Source of the DNA: Kitasatospora terrestris
GTDB taxonomy: Bacteria; Actinomycetota; Actinomycetes; Streptomycetales; Streptomycetaceae
DNA: 64,000 bases
NCBI RefSeq assembly: GCF_039542905.1
Contig: NZ_BAABIS010000001.1
Span: forward strand, 4,154,001 to 4,218,000
Direction: 5' to 3'
The notes under the pieces are model-generated. The model ran no database searches. It was not told the DNA's origin and worked only from the letters and a program-made list of their open reading frames with translations. A program made the translations under genes and the position numbers. Positions within the stretch are counted from its first letter, which is position 1. Each line of letters begins with the position of its first letter. Shown piece by piece: positions 48,360-56,439 of the stretch.

Positions 48360-49586
48360 CTAGCGGCGGCGCGCGGTCAGCACCACGTGGGTGGCCACGC
48401 CCAGCAGGAGGCCCCAGAACGGCGCGCCGATGCCGAGGACGCTCATCCCCGAGGCGGTCGCCAGGAAGGTCACCACCGCGCCGTCGCGGCCGCCCTCGTC
48501 GGCCACCGCGGCGGCCAGGCTGCCCTGGAAGGCGGCCAGCAGGGCGACGCCGGCGATCACCGCGATCAGCGCGTGCGGCAGACCGGTGAACAGGCTGACC
48601 AGCATCCCGCCGAAACTGCCCACCACCAGGTACAGCACGCCGGCCGACATCCCGGCGACGTACCGGCGGCGCGGGTCCGGGTGGCTCTCCGGGCTGGTGC
48701 AGATCGCGGCGGTGATCGCGGCCAGGTTGACGCCCGGCGAGCCGAACGGCGCCAGCAGCACCGACAGGCCACCGGTCGCGCCGATCAGCAGCCGGTCGTC
48801 CGGCCGGTAGCCGGAGGCCCGCATGATGGCCAGGCCCGGCGCGTTCTGCGAGGCCAGCGCCACGATGGTGAGCGGCAGCGCCAGGCCGACCAGCGAGGCC
48901 CAGGAGAACGCCGGCACGGTGAGCACCGGCCGGACCGGCCCGCCGTCGCCCAGGTGCACCGGCAGCCCCACCGTGGCCGCCGCCAGCCCCGCGCCGACCA
49001 GCAGTGCCACCGGCACCGCGTACCGGGGCAGCAGCCGCTTGGCGACCAGGAACGCGGCGAAGCTGCCGAGCACCAGCACCGGGGCCGCCTTGAGCTCGGC
49101 GAAGATGCCCGCGCCGAAGGTGAACAGGATGCCCGCCAGCATCGCGTTGACGATCCCCACCGGTATCGCCCGGATCAGCCGCCCGAACAGCCCGGTCACC
49201 CCGAAGACCGCCACCGCCACGCTGCTCACCAGGAAGGCGCCGACCGCCTCCCGGTACGGGAAGGCACCGAGGCTCGCCACCAGCAGCGCCGCCCCCGGGG
49301 TGGACCAGGCGGTGATCACCGGGGTGCGGGTCCACCAGCTGAGCAGCAGGCAGGTCAGGCCGCTGCCGATGGACACCGCCCAGATCCAGGACGCCGTGTG
49401 CGCCTGGTCCAGCCGCCCGGCGGCCGCTGCCGCCAGCACCACCACCAGCGGGCCGGAGAACGACACCGCGATGCACACCAGCCCCGCCAGAAGCGCCGGC
49501 AGCGACGCGTCCCGCCGCAGCGAGGGCCGCGGCCCCTGCTCCCCGAGCGCCGCCCCGACCCGCGTCACCGTTCCCTGTTCCGTCAC
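48360..49586 (-). CDS. BenE-family benzoate/H+ symporter-like transporter
   Basis: A 408-residue membrane protein with about eleven to twelve helices. WSTPGAALLVASLGAFPYREAV split across two segments, NAPGLAIMRASGYRP and LLAPFGSPGVNLAAITAAI are BenE hallmarks. The prototype takes up benzoate with protons. No benzoate-degradation genes are in the window, so the substrate is not confirmed. GTG 49584-49586 begins MTEQGTVTRV. It is divergent from the LAxTG protein gene. Confidence 0.85.
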   Translation of the reverse strand: MTEQGTVTRVGAALGEQGPRPSLRRDASLPALLAGLVCIAVSFSGPLVVVLAAAAAGRLDQAHTASWIWAVSIGSGLTCLLLSWWTRTPVITAWSTPGAALLVASLGAFPYREAVGAFLVSSVAVAVFGVTGLFGRLIRAIPVGIVNAMLAGILFTFGAGIFAELKAAPVLVLGSFAAFLVAKRLLPRYAVPVALLVGAGLAAATVGLPVHLGDGGPVRPVLTVPAFSWASLVGLALPLTIVALASQNAPGLAIMRASGYRPDDRLLIGATGGLSVLLAPFGSPGVNLAAITAAICTSPESHPDPRRRYVAGMSAGVLYLVVGSFGGMLVSLFTGLPHALIAVIAGVALLAAFQGSLAAAVADEGGRDGAVVTFLATASGMSVLGIGAPFWGLLLGVATHVVLTARRR

Positions 49587-49740
49587 CCCGGCAGTATTCC
49601 GGAGCCCTTGCCGGGGGCCCGGAAAATTTCTCCGGAACCACCTGCAACCCCCTCGGGGGATGCACGTCTATCAGGGTGAAGGCGCGGGAAGCGCCCGGCT
49701 CCGAAAATCACCCAGCTCACCGTCCGGGGGGACCCCTGTC

Positions 49741-50637
49741 ATGCGTACGTCCGCTATCTCCCGATTTGTCGCCACCTCCGCCGCCACCCTCACCCTCGGC
49801 GTCGCCCTCCCGCTGCTGGCCTCCACCCCGGCCTCCGCCTGCGGCGACCAGCCGGACACCACCGCCGTCTCCGCCCCGGCCCCGGGCGGCCTGGCGCAGG
49901 CGGACGGAGCCGGCGCGGCCCCGGCCGAGAAGGTGGAGCACAAGGGCGTGCTGTCCGTCTCGGTCCTCAAGGCCCCCACCACCGTGGCGGTCGGCGCGGA
50001 GCCGCAGGAGGTCTCGGTCGACATCACCAACAACACCGACGGCGCCTACTCGGCCGTCCGCCCGTCCTTCGCGATGAACAACCCGCGCGGCGGACTGGAG
50101 ATCCCCGACCTCACCGTGGAGTGGTGGAACCGCGGCGCCTGGCGGCCGATGGCGCTGCGGCACAGCTGCGACCCGACGGTCTGGGTGCGCGACGACGCCA
50201 TGCCCACCTTCGGCCTCGGCAAGGGCGAGACCGCCCACATGCGCTACCGCTTCGGCGTCTCGGCGAAGCTGCCGAAGAACGTCACGGCCGTCGTCATCGG
50301 GCTCGGCGCCCTGGCCGAGGACGACAAGATCTCGGACTTCACGAACCTCGACATCAAGGTCGACCGCCCGAAGCCGGCCCCCGCCCCGACCGCTCCCGCC
50401 CCGGCGAAGCCGACCGCGGTGCCCGCCGCGGCCACCTCTGCCCCCGCGACCGCCCCCGCCGCGACGCCGACCACGGCTGCGCCCGCCACCCCCGCCACCC
50501 CCGCGACCACCGCTCCGCAGGAGCTGGCGTCCACCGGGCCGTCGAAGGCCACCGGGTTCCTGGTGTGGTCGGCCGGCGCGATGCTGCTGCTCGGTGGTGC
50601 GGTGCTGTACGGCGTCAAGCGGTTCGCCGAGCGCTGA
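49741..50637 (+). CDS. Sortase-anchored (LAxTG) surface protein
   Basis: A 298-residue exported protein. A Sec signal (residues about 1-34, ending ASA) is followed by a beta-sandwich-like domain (about 65-210), with TNNTDGAYSAVRPSF and LTVEWWNRGAWRPM. Then comes an alanine/proline/threonine-rich spacer (about 212-260), LASTG, a hydrophobic helix and the basic tail KRFAER. LAxTG with helix and positive tail is the class E sortase signal used in streptomycetes for attachment to peptidoglycan. ATG 49741 follows GGGGGGACC. Function of the domain unknown. Confidence 0.85.
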   Translation: MRTSAISRFVATSAATLTLGVALPLLASTPASACGDQPDTTAVSAPAPGGLAQADGAGAAPAEKVEHKGVLSVSVLKAPTTVAVGAEPQEVSVDITNNTDGAYSAVRPSFAMNNPRGGLEIPDLTVEWWNRGAWRPMALRHSCDPTVWVRDDAMPTFGLGKGETAHMRYRFGVSAKLPKNVTAVVIGLGALAEDDKISDFTNLDIKVDRPKPAPAPTAPAPAKPTAVPAAATSAPATAPAATPTTAAPATPATPATTAPQELASTGPSKATGFLVWSAGAMLLLGGAVLYGVKRFAER

Positions 50638-50644
50638 GCACGCG

Positions 50645-50678
50645 GAAGGGCCCCGCTCCCTGGGGAGCGGGGCCCTTC
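50645..50678. terminator. Terminator between the LAxTG gene and the convergent E2 gene
   Basis: A perfect 15-bp stem, GAAGGGCCCCGCTCC (50645-50659) with GGAGCGGGGCCCTTC (50664-50678), has a 4-base loop. Confidence 0.88.
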
Positions 50679-50693
50679 GCCGTTCGCGGGGTG

Positions 50694-52130
50694 TCAGCCC
50701 CAGGTGATCAGGCGCTTCGGGTACTCCAGGATCGCCGCCACGTCGGCGAGGACCTTGGAGCCGAGCTCGCCGTCGACCAGGCGGTGGTCGAAGGAGAGCG
50801 CGAGGGTGGTGACCTGGCGCGGCACCACCTTGCCCTTGTGCACCCACGGCATGTCCCGGACCGCGCCGAAGGCGAGGATGGCCGCCTCGCCCGGGTTGAG
50901 GATCGGGGTGCCGGTGTCGACGCCGAAGACGCCGACGTTGGTGATGGTGATCGAGCCGCCGGTCATGTCGCCGGGCGAGGTCTTGCCCTGGCGGGCGGTC
51001 TCGACCAGCTCGCCCAGCGAGATCGCCAGCTGCGAGAGCGTCTTCGACCCGGCGTCCTTGATATTCGGGACGATCAGGCCGCGCGGGGTGGCCGCGGCGA
51101 TGCCGAGGTTGACCGCACCCTTGAGGACGATCTCCTGGGCCGCCTCGTCCCAGCTGGCGTTGATCTCCGGGTGGCGCTTGACCGCGGTCAGCAGCGCCTT
51201 GGCGACCAGCAGCAGCGGGCTGACCCGCACGCCCGCGCCCAGTTCGCCGCTCTCCTTGAGCTTGCGGACCAGCTTCATCGTGCGGGTCACGTCGACCTGG
51301 ACGAACTCGGTGACGTGCGGCGCGGTGAAGGCCGAGGAGACCATGGCCGCGGCGGTCGCCTTGCGCACGCCCTTGACCGGGATCCGCACGTCCCCGGCGG
51401 CGGAGGCCACCGGGACCGGCTGCTCGACGGCCGGGGCCGCGACGACCGCCGGCTGCTCGACCGCGGCGACGGCGACCGGAGCCGGCGCCGGAGCGGCGGC
51501 GGCGTGCACGTCCTCGCGGGTGATCACACCGCCCGGGCCGGTCGGGGTGACCGCCCGCAGGTCGATGCCGAGGTCCTTGGCGAGCTTGCGCACCGGCGGC
51601 TTGGCCAGCGGGCGGTCGTCGCCCGCCGACTGGGCCGGCAGCACCGGGACGGGCGCCGGGACCGGGACGGCGGCAGGCGCGACCGGGGCGGCCACCGGCG
51701 GGGTGACGGGCGCGACCGGCGCGGCGGTGGTCCGGCGGGCCCGGCGCTGGGCGGTGCCGGTGCGCGGGCCGTAGCCGACCAGCACCTCGCGGCGCTCCGG
51801 CTCGGTCTCGGCGGCCGGAGCGGCAGCGGCGGGAGCCGCAGCCACGGGCGCGGCGGCCTCGGCCGGGGCGGCGCCCTCGACGGCGACCGCGATGATCGAG
51901 GTACCGACGTCGACGGTGGCGCCCGCCGGGAAGTGCAGCGCCTCGACCACGCCGGTGAACGGGATCGGCAGCTCGACGGCGGCCTTGGCGGTCTCGACCT
52001 CGCAGACCACCTGCCCGTCGGTGACGGTGTCGCCCGGCTTGACGTACCAGGTGAGGATCTCGGCCTCGGTGAGGCCCTCGCCCACGTCGGGCATCTTGAA
52101 CTCGCGGAGCGAGCGAACAGCGTTGGTCAT
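50694..52130 (-). CDS. bkdC: 2-oxoacid dehydrogenase E2 (dihydrolipoamide acyltransferase)
   Basis: A 478-residue core subunit of a branched-chain 2-oxoacid (or pyruvate-type) dehydrogenase. One lipoyl domain (about 8-85) has lipoyl lysine K49 in ETAKAAVE. An alanine/proline linker follows, then the peripheral-subunit-binding domain (about 185-220, VRKLAKDLGIDL) and the catalytic domain (about 245-478) with SFDHRLVDG. It accepts the acyl group from E1 and passes it to CoA. ATG 52128-52130 lies 14 bp after the E1beta stop behind GGAGAG. The symbol is by analogy; the substrate is not proved. Confidence 0.9.
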   Translation of the reverse strand: MTNAVRSLREFKMPDVGEGLTEAEILTWYVKPGDTVTDGQVVCEVETAKAAVELPIPFTGVVEALHFPAGATVDVGTSIIAVAVEGAAPAEAAAPVAAAPAAAAPAAETEPERREVLVGYGPRTGTAQRRARRTTAAPVAPVTPPVAAPVAPAAVPVPAPVPVLPAQSAGDDRPLAKPPVRKLAKDLGIDLRAVTPTGPGGVITREDVHAAAAPAPAPVAVAAVEQPAVVAAPAVEQPVPVASAAGDVRIPVKGVRKATAAAMVSSAFTAPHVTEFVQVDVTRTMKLVRKLKESGELGAGVRVSPLLLVAKALLTAVKRHPEINASWDEAAQEIVLKGAVNLGIAAATPRGLIVPNIKDAGSKTLSQLAISLGELVETARQGKTSPGDMTGGSITITNVGVFGVDTGTPILNPGEAAILAFGAVRDMPWVHKGKVVPRQVTTLALSFDHRLVDGELGSKVLADVAAILEYPKRLITWG

Positions 52131-52144
52131 TCTCGCTCTCCGGT

Positions 52145-53119
52145 TCAGAAGGCCAGCGCGCGGTCGACGGCGTCGAGCACGCGGTCCAGGTCGGGCAGGA
52201 AGGTCTCCTCCACCCGGGACGGCGGGTACGGGGCGAAGTAGCCGCCGACCCGCAGGATCGGCGCCTCCAGGTGGAAGAAGCACTTCTCGGTCAGGCGGGC
52301 GGCGAGCTCGGCCCCGATGCCCATGAAGACCGGCGCCTCGTGCACCACGATGCCGCGGCCGGTCCGCTTGACCGACTCCTCCAGGGTCGCGAAGTCGATC
52401 GGCGACAGCGAGCGCAGGTCGACGACCTCGAGCCGGCGGCCGTCCTCCTCGGCGGCCGCGGCGGCCTCCTGGCAGACCTTGACCATCGGGCCGTACGCGA
52501 TCAGGGTCGCGTCGGTGCCGGGGCGCACCACCTTGGCCGAGTGCAGCGGGATCATCGGATCGTCGCCGACCTCGCCCTTGTCCCAGTAGCGGCGCTTGGG
52601 CTCCAGGAAGATCACCGGGTCGTCCGACTCGATGGACTGGCGGAGCATCCAGTGCGCGTCGTGCGCGTTGGACGGGGTGACCACCCGCAGACCGGCGGTG
52701 TGCGCGAAGTACGACTCGTGCGACTCGCTGTGGTGCTCGACCGCGCCGATGCCGCCGCCGTACGGGATGCGGACGGTGATCGGGAGCTTGACGTGGCCGA
52801 GCGCGCGGGCGTGCATCTTGGCCAGCTGGCAGACGATCTGGTCGAAGGCCGGGTAGACGAAGCCGTCGAACTGGATCTCCACCACCGGGCGGTAGCCGCG
52901 CAGCGCGAGGCCGATCGCGGTGCCCATGATGCCGGCCTCGGCGAGCGGGGTGTCGATCACCCGGTCGTCGCCGAAGTCCTTCTGCAGGCCGTCGGTGATC
53001 CGGAAGACGCCACCGAGCTTGCCGATGTCCTCGCCCATCAGGACGGTCTTCGGGTCGCTCTCGAGCGACTTGCGCAGCGCCTCGTTGAGCGCCTTGGCGA
53101 TGCTGAGCTGACCGGTCAT
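52145..53119 (-). CDS. bkdB: 2-oxoacid dehydrogenase E1 beta subunit
   Basis: A 324-residue subunit. GEDIGKLGGVFRITDGL, VVEIQFDGFVYPAFDQIV, RIPYGGGIGAVEHHSESHES and LRSLSPIDFATLEESVKRTG are characteristic of the transketolase-like beta chain that, with the alpha chain, decarboxylates 2-oxoacids using thiamine diphosphate. The HHSESHES loop, instead of the HSQ form of pyruvate-type enzymes, is frequent in branched-chain members. ATG 53117-53119 shares one base with the E1alpha stop (TGATG), so the two chains are translationally coupled. Confidence 0.92.
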   Translation of the reverse strand: MTGQLSIAKALNEALRKSLESDPKTVLMGEDIGKLGGVFRITDGLQKDFGDDRVIDTPLAEAGIMGTAIGLALRGYRPVVEIQFDGFVYPAFDQIVCQLAKMHARALGHVKLPITVRIPYGGGIGAVEHHSESHESYFAHTAGLRVVTPSNAHDAHWMLRQSIESDDPVIFLEPKRRYWDKGEVGDDPMIPLHSAKVVRPGTDATLIAYGPMVKVCQEAAAAAEEDGRRLEVVDLRSLSPIDFATLEESVKRTGRGIVVHEAPVFMGIGAELAARLTEKCFFHLEAPILRVGGYFAPYPPSRVEETFLPDLDRVLDAVDRALAF

Positions 53120-54267
53120 CAGTGGTGCTCCCCACCCTCGAAGGAGGCCGCGTACTCGACGAACTCCGCGCGTTCCTCGTCCACCAGCGTGTGCGGCTCG
53201 CTGTACACGTGGTCGAAGATCAGGGTCGGGTCCGGGTCCGGCATCGAGCGCACGCCCTCGCGCACCCGCAGGCCCAGCTTCTCGCTCTCGGCCTCGACCT
53301 CGGCGAAGAACGCCTCGTCGGCCAGGCCCTCCTTGTCCAGGTAGGCCTTCAGGCGCAGGATCGGGTCCTTGGCCTTCCACGCCTCGGTCTCCTCGGAGAG
53401 CCGGTAGCGGGTCGGGTCGTCGGAGGTGGTGTGCGCGCCCATCCGGTAGGTGAAGGCCTCCACCAGCACCGGGCCCTGGCCGCTGCGGGCGTGGTCGAGC
53501 GCCCAGCGGGTGACCGCGAGGCAGGCGAGCACGTCGTTGCCGTCCACCCGGACGCCCGGGAAGCCGAAGCCGGAGGCGCGGCGGTAGAGCGGGACGCGGG
53601 TCTGCATGGTGGTGGGCTCGGAGATCGCCCACTGGTTGTTCTGGCAGAAGAAGACCACCGGGCTGTTGTAGACCGAGGCGAAGGTGAAGGCCTCGTTGAC
53701 GTCGCCCTGGCTGGAGGCGCCGTCGCCGAAGTAGGCGATCACCGCGTCGTCCGCGCCGTCCTTGGTGATGCCCATCGCGTAGCCGGTCGCGTGCAGGGTC
53801 TGCGCGCCGATCACGATGGTGTACAGGTGGAAGTTCTTCTCGTTCGGGTCCCAGCCGCCGTGGTTCACGCCGCGGAACATGCCGAGCAGGTTCAGCGGGT
53901 CGACGTCGCGGCACCAGGCCACACCGTGCTCGCGGTAGGTCGGGAAGGCGTAGTCGCCGGGACGCATCGCGCGCCCCGAACCGACCTGGGCCGCCTCCTG
54001 GCCGAGCAGCGAGGCCCACAGGCCCAGCTCGCCCTGGCGCTGCAGCGAGGTCGCCTCGGCGTCGAAGCGCCGGACCAGCACCAGGTCCCGGTAGAGCCCG
54101 CGGAGCTCCTCCGGGGTGGTCGTCAGCGGGAAGTCCGGGTGCTCGACGCGCTCGCCTTCCGGCGTGAGCAGCTGTACGAGCTCCGGCGCGGCGCCCGAGC
54201 CGGCCTGCTTGTCAGGGACGGAGGGGGCCGCCTTCTTGCGCGCCCTCGCCGTGCTTTTGACAGTCAC
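53119..54267 (-). CDS. bkdA: 2-oxoacid dehydrogenase E1 alpha subunit
   Basis: A 382-residue subunit with the thiamine-diphosphate motif GDGASSQGDVNEAF ending in CQNNQWAIS, and TYRMGAHTTSDDPTRYR with the regulatory-loop region. It catalyses the first, decarboxylating step. GTG 54265-54267 is preferred over the GTG two codons upstream because GAGGA is 6 bases away from the former and directly abuts the latter. It is the first gene of the E1alpha-E1beta-E2 operon. In streptomycetes this pathway supplies starters for branched fatty acids and some polyketides. Confidence 0.91.
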   Translation of the reverse strand: MTVKSTARARKKAAPSVPDKQAGSGAAPELVQLLTPEGERVEHPDFPLTTTPEELRGLYRDLVLVRRFDAEATSLQRQGELGLWASLLGQEAAQVGSGRAMRPGDYAFPTYREHGVAWCRDVDPLNLLGMFRGVNHGGWDPNEKNFHLYTIVIGAQTLHATGYAMGITKDGADDAVIAYFGDGASSQGDVNEAFTFASVYNSPVVFFCQNNQWAISEPTTMQTRVPLYRRASGFGFPGVRVDGNDVLACLAVTRWALDHARSGQGPVLVEAFTYRMGAHTTSDDPTRYRLSEETEAWKAKDPILRLKAYLDKEGLADEAFFAEVEAESEKLGLRVREGVRSMPDPDPTLIFDHVYSEPHTLVDEERAEFVEYAASFEGGEHH

Positions 54268-54582
54268 GTTCACTCCTCGGTCTGTCCGGCCGCCCGGGGT
54301 CGCCGGTGACCGGTCCGGTCACCGCCCCGTACGAATGCGTGGGTGTACGCACCGACTGCGGGGCAGGTGGTGTTCCGATTCCGACGGCGTCCCTCACGAG
54401 AACGTTACCCAGCGCCGCCCTTAGGCGCGCTTGAGCTAGGACGTCCTAGTTGTTCTCTCTCGATCGCCGCAGGTGTGGTGCGGCTCCCATTTCCGGTGCC
54501 GTCGGGACACCAGCGCACGGTATCCGGGCAGCGGCCCGAACGTAAGGGGGTAACAGGCATCGATTTGTGCGAGGCTTTGCAA
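54268..54582. other. Divergent control region between the E1alpha operon and the response regulator
   Basis: No gene is seen in these 315 bp. The notable element is the perfect 14-bp palindrome at 54436-54449, roughly in the middle. Confidence 0.5.
54436..54449. promoter_or_regulatory. 14-bp palindrome CTAGGACGTCCTAG, candidate operator
   Basis: A perfect dyad with no spacer sits 169 bp before the E1alpha start and 134 bp before the response-regulator start. CTAG is rare in high-GC actinomycete DNA, so two copies in one 14-bp palindrome suggest a maintained binding site. The regulator is unknown; the adjacent response regulator or a TetR/GntR-type protein is possible. Confidence 0.55.
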
Positions 54583-55242
54583 ATGACTGATAACGGACAA
54601 ATCCGGGTGTTTCTACTCGATGATCACGAGGTGGTGCGACGGGGCGTCCACGACCTTCTGTCCATGGAGGGCGACATCGCGGTGGTCGGCGAGGCCGGAA
54701 CGGCCGCCGAGGCGCTGACCCGCATCCCGGCGGTCCACCCGGACGTGGCGGTGCTGGACGTCCGGCTGCCGGACGGCAACGGGGTGGAGGTCTGCCGCGA
54801 GGTCCGCTCCATGGACCCCTCGATCCGCTGCCTGATGCTCACCTCCTTCTCCGACGACGAGGCGCTGTTCGACGCGATCATGGCCGGGGCTTCGGGATAT
54901 GTCCTGAAAGCGATCCGCGGCACCGACCTGCTCTCGGCCGTGCGCGACGTCGCGGCGGGCAAGTCGCTGCTCGACCCGATCGCGACCAGCCGGGTGCTGG
55001 AGCGGCTGCGCGACGGGGGCGAGAAGGAGGACGAGCGGCTCGCCCAGTTGACGAAGCAGGAGCGCCGGATCCTCGACCTGATCGGCGAGGGCATGACCAA
55101 CCGGCAGATCGGCAACGAACTGCACCTGGCCGAGAAGACGGTGAAGAACTACGTCAGCAGCCTGCTCGCCAAGATGGGGATGGAGCGGCGGACCCAGGCG
55201 GCGGCCTATGTCGCCCGCCACCAGGCCGATCACCAGCACTGA
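54583..55242 (+). CDS. Orphan NarL/DevR-type response regulator
   Basis: A 219-residue regulator. The receiver domain (about 8-125) has LLDDHE, phospho-acceptor D59 (VLDVRLPDG), T87/S88 in MLTSF and K109 in YVLKAI. The LuxR helix-turn-helix lies at about 155-212 (LTKQERRILDLIGEGMTNRQ, then LAEKTVKNYVSSLLAKMGME). No histidine kinase is adjacent. From memory, an orphan regulator of this type next to a bkd cluster is conserved in streptomycetes. ATG 54583 is preceded by GCGAGG. Confidence 0.9.
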   Translation: MTDNGQIRVFLLDDHEVVRRGVHDLLSMEGDIAVVGEAGTAAEALTRIPAVHPDVAVLDVRLPDGNGVEVCREVRSMDPSIRCLMLTSFSDDEALFDAIMAGASGYVLKAIRGTDLLSAVRDVAAGKSLLDPIATSRVLERLRDGGEKEDERLAQLTKQERRILDLIGEGMTNRQIGNELHLAEKTVKNYVSSLLAKMGMERRTQAAAYVARHQADHQH

Positions 55243-55298
55243 TCATATCATTGACGTTCTGTCAAGTCGCCAACCGGCCGAGTATTACGCTCGACCCC

Positions 55299-56387
55299 GT
55301 GACGGACGGTCAGATCATCGCCCTCGCGCCCGCCCGCCCGGACGTGGCCGCACCCCCCGTCGGAACCCTCAGCCCCCCGGTCGCGCACGCCGCCGTGGCC
55401 GGGGTGCTGAGCGCCTATCCGACCTCACCACCGCTCTCGGTCGACCCGGTCGCCGAGGGCCTGCTCAACCGCGGGTACCGGGTCACCACCCGGTCCGGCG
55501 GCGCCTACTTCCTCAAGTGCTACGTCGACCGGGCCACCGCCGGTCGCGCCGCGATCACCGCGCAGCACCGGGCCAGTGCGGGCCTCGCCGCGCTCGGCCT
55601 GCCGGTGGTCCCGCCGCTGCCCGCCCGGGACGGCCGGACGGTCACCGCGCGCGGCGGCCGGCTGTTCGCCCTGTACCCCTGGGTGGAGGGCGAGCACCGG
55701 CACGGCACCGACCTCGACCAACCGGGGTGCGCCGGGCTCGGTGCGCTGCTCGGCCGACTGCACGGCGCGCTGGTCGAGGTCTGCGCCCCCGTCCGGCAGC
55801 CCGCCGGGGTGCTCTCCGCCGATCCCGAGGAGACCGCCCGGATCGTCGCGGAGCTGCGGGTGCACGCCCGCGAGCACCGCCCGTACGGGGAGCTCGACGC
55901 GCTGGTCGAACGGCGGCTGGCGGAGCGGCTGGAGCTGCTCGACACTCACCGGCACCGTCGGCCGGGCCCGGCCGACGCCCCGCCGACCGGCTGGACGCAC
56001 GGCGACTTCCACGGCCTCAACCTGCTCCACCGGGGCGGCCGGGTGACGGCCGTGCTGGACTGGGACAAGCTCGGGCTGCACCCGGTCGCCGAGGAGGCGG
56101 TGCGCGCCGCCACCCTGCTGTTCAACGACCGTGCCACCGGGGTGCTCGACCTGGTCCGGGTCCGGCACTACGCCCGCGCCTACCGCGCCACCGGCGCCGC
56201 CGACGCGGCACAGCTGGCCGCCGCCGCCCACCGGGTGTGGTGGGAGCGGCTGAACGACCTGTGGATGCTGCAGTGGCGCTACCAGCGCCGCGACCACCGC
56301 GCCGACCCGCTCTTCCCGGCCTCCGCGGGCCAGTTGACCTGGTGGTGCGAGGAGTACGAGCAGGTGCTGGACGCCTTCACCAACTGA
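55299..56387 (+). CDS. APH-fold phosphotransferase family protein
   Basis: A 362-residue kinase-like protein. GYRVTTRSGGAYFLKCYVDR gives the ATP-binding lysine, GWTHGDFHGLNLLHRGGRV is the catalytic loop (HGDFHGLN) and AVLDWDKLG holds the metal-binding aspartate, so the enzyme looks active. The family covers aminoglycoside, choline, homoserine and macrolide phosphotransferases; substrate not known. GTG 55299 is chosen because TACGCT lies 7 bp upstream (leaderless). It follows the orphan response regulator with 56 bp between them. Confidence 0.82.
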   Translation: MTDGQIIALAPARPDVAAPPVGTLSPPVAHAAVAGVLSAYPTSPPLSVDPVAEGLLNRGYRVTTRSGGAYFLKCYVDRATAGRAAITAQHRASAGLAALGLPVVPPLPARDGRTVTARGGRLFALYPWVEGEHRHGTDLDQPGCAGLGALLGRLHGALVEVCAPVRQPAGVLSADPEETARIVAELRVHAREHRPYGELDALVERRLAERLELLDTHRHRRPGPADAPPTGWTHGDFHGLNLLHRGGRVTAVLDWDKLGLHPVAEEAVRAATLLFNDRATGVLDLVRVRHYARAYRATGAADAAQLAAAAHRVWWERLNDLWMLQWRYQRRDHRADPLFPASAGQLTWWCEEYEQVLDAFTN

Positions 56388-56439
56388 CCGCCGAGCGGGC
56401 CGGCCCGCTCGGCCGGCCCGGTCCGACGGCCGGGACGCG

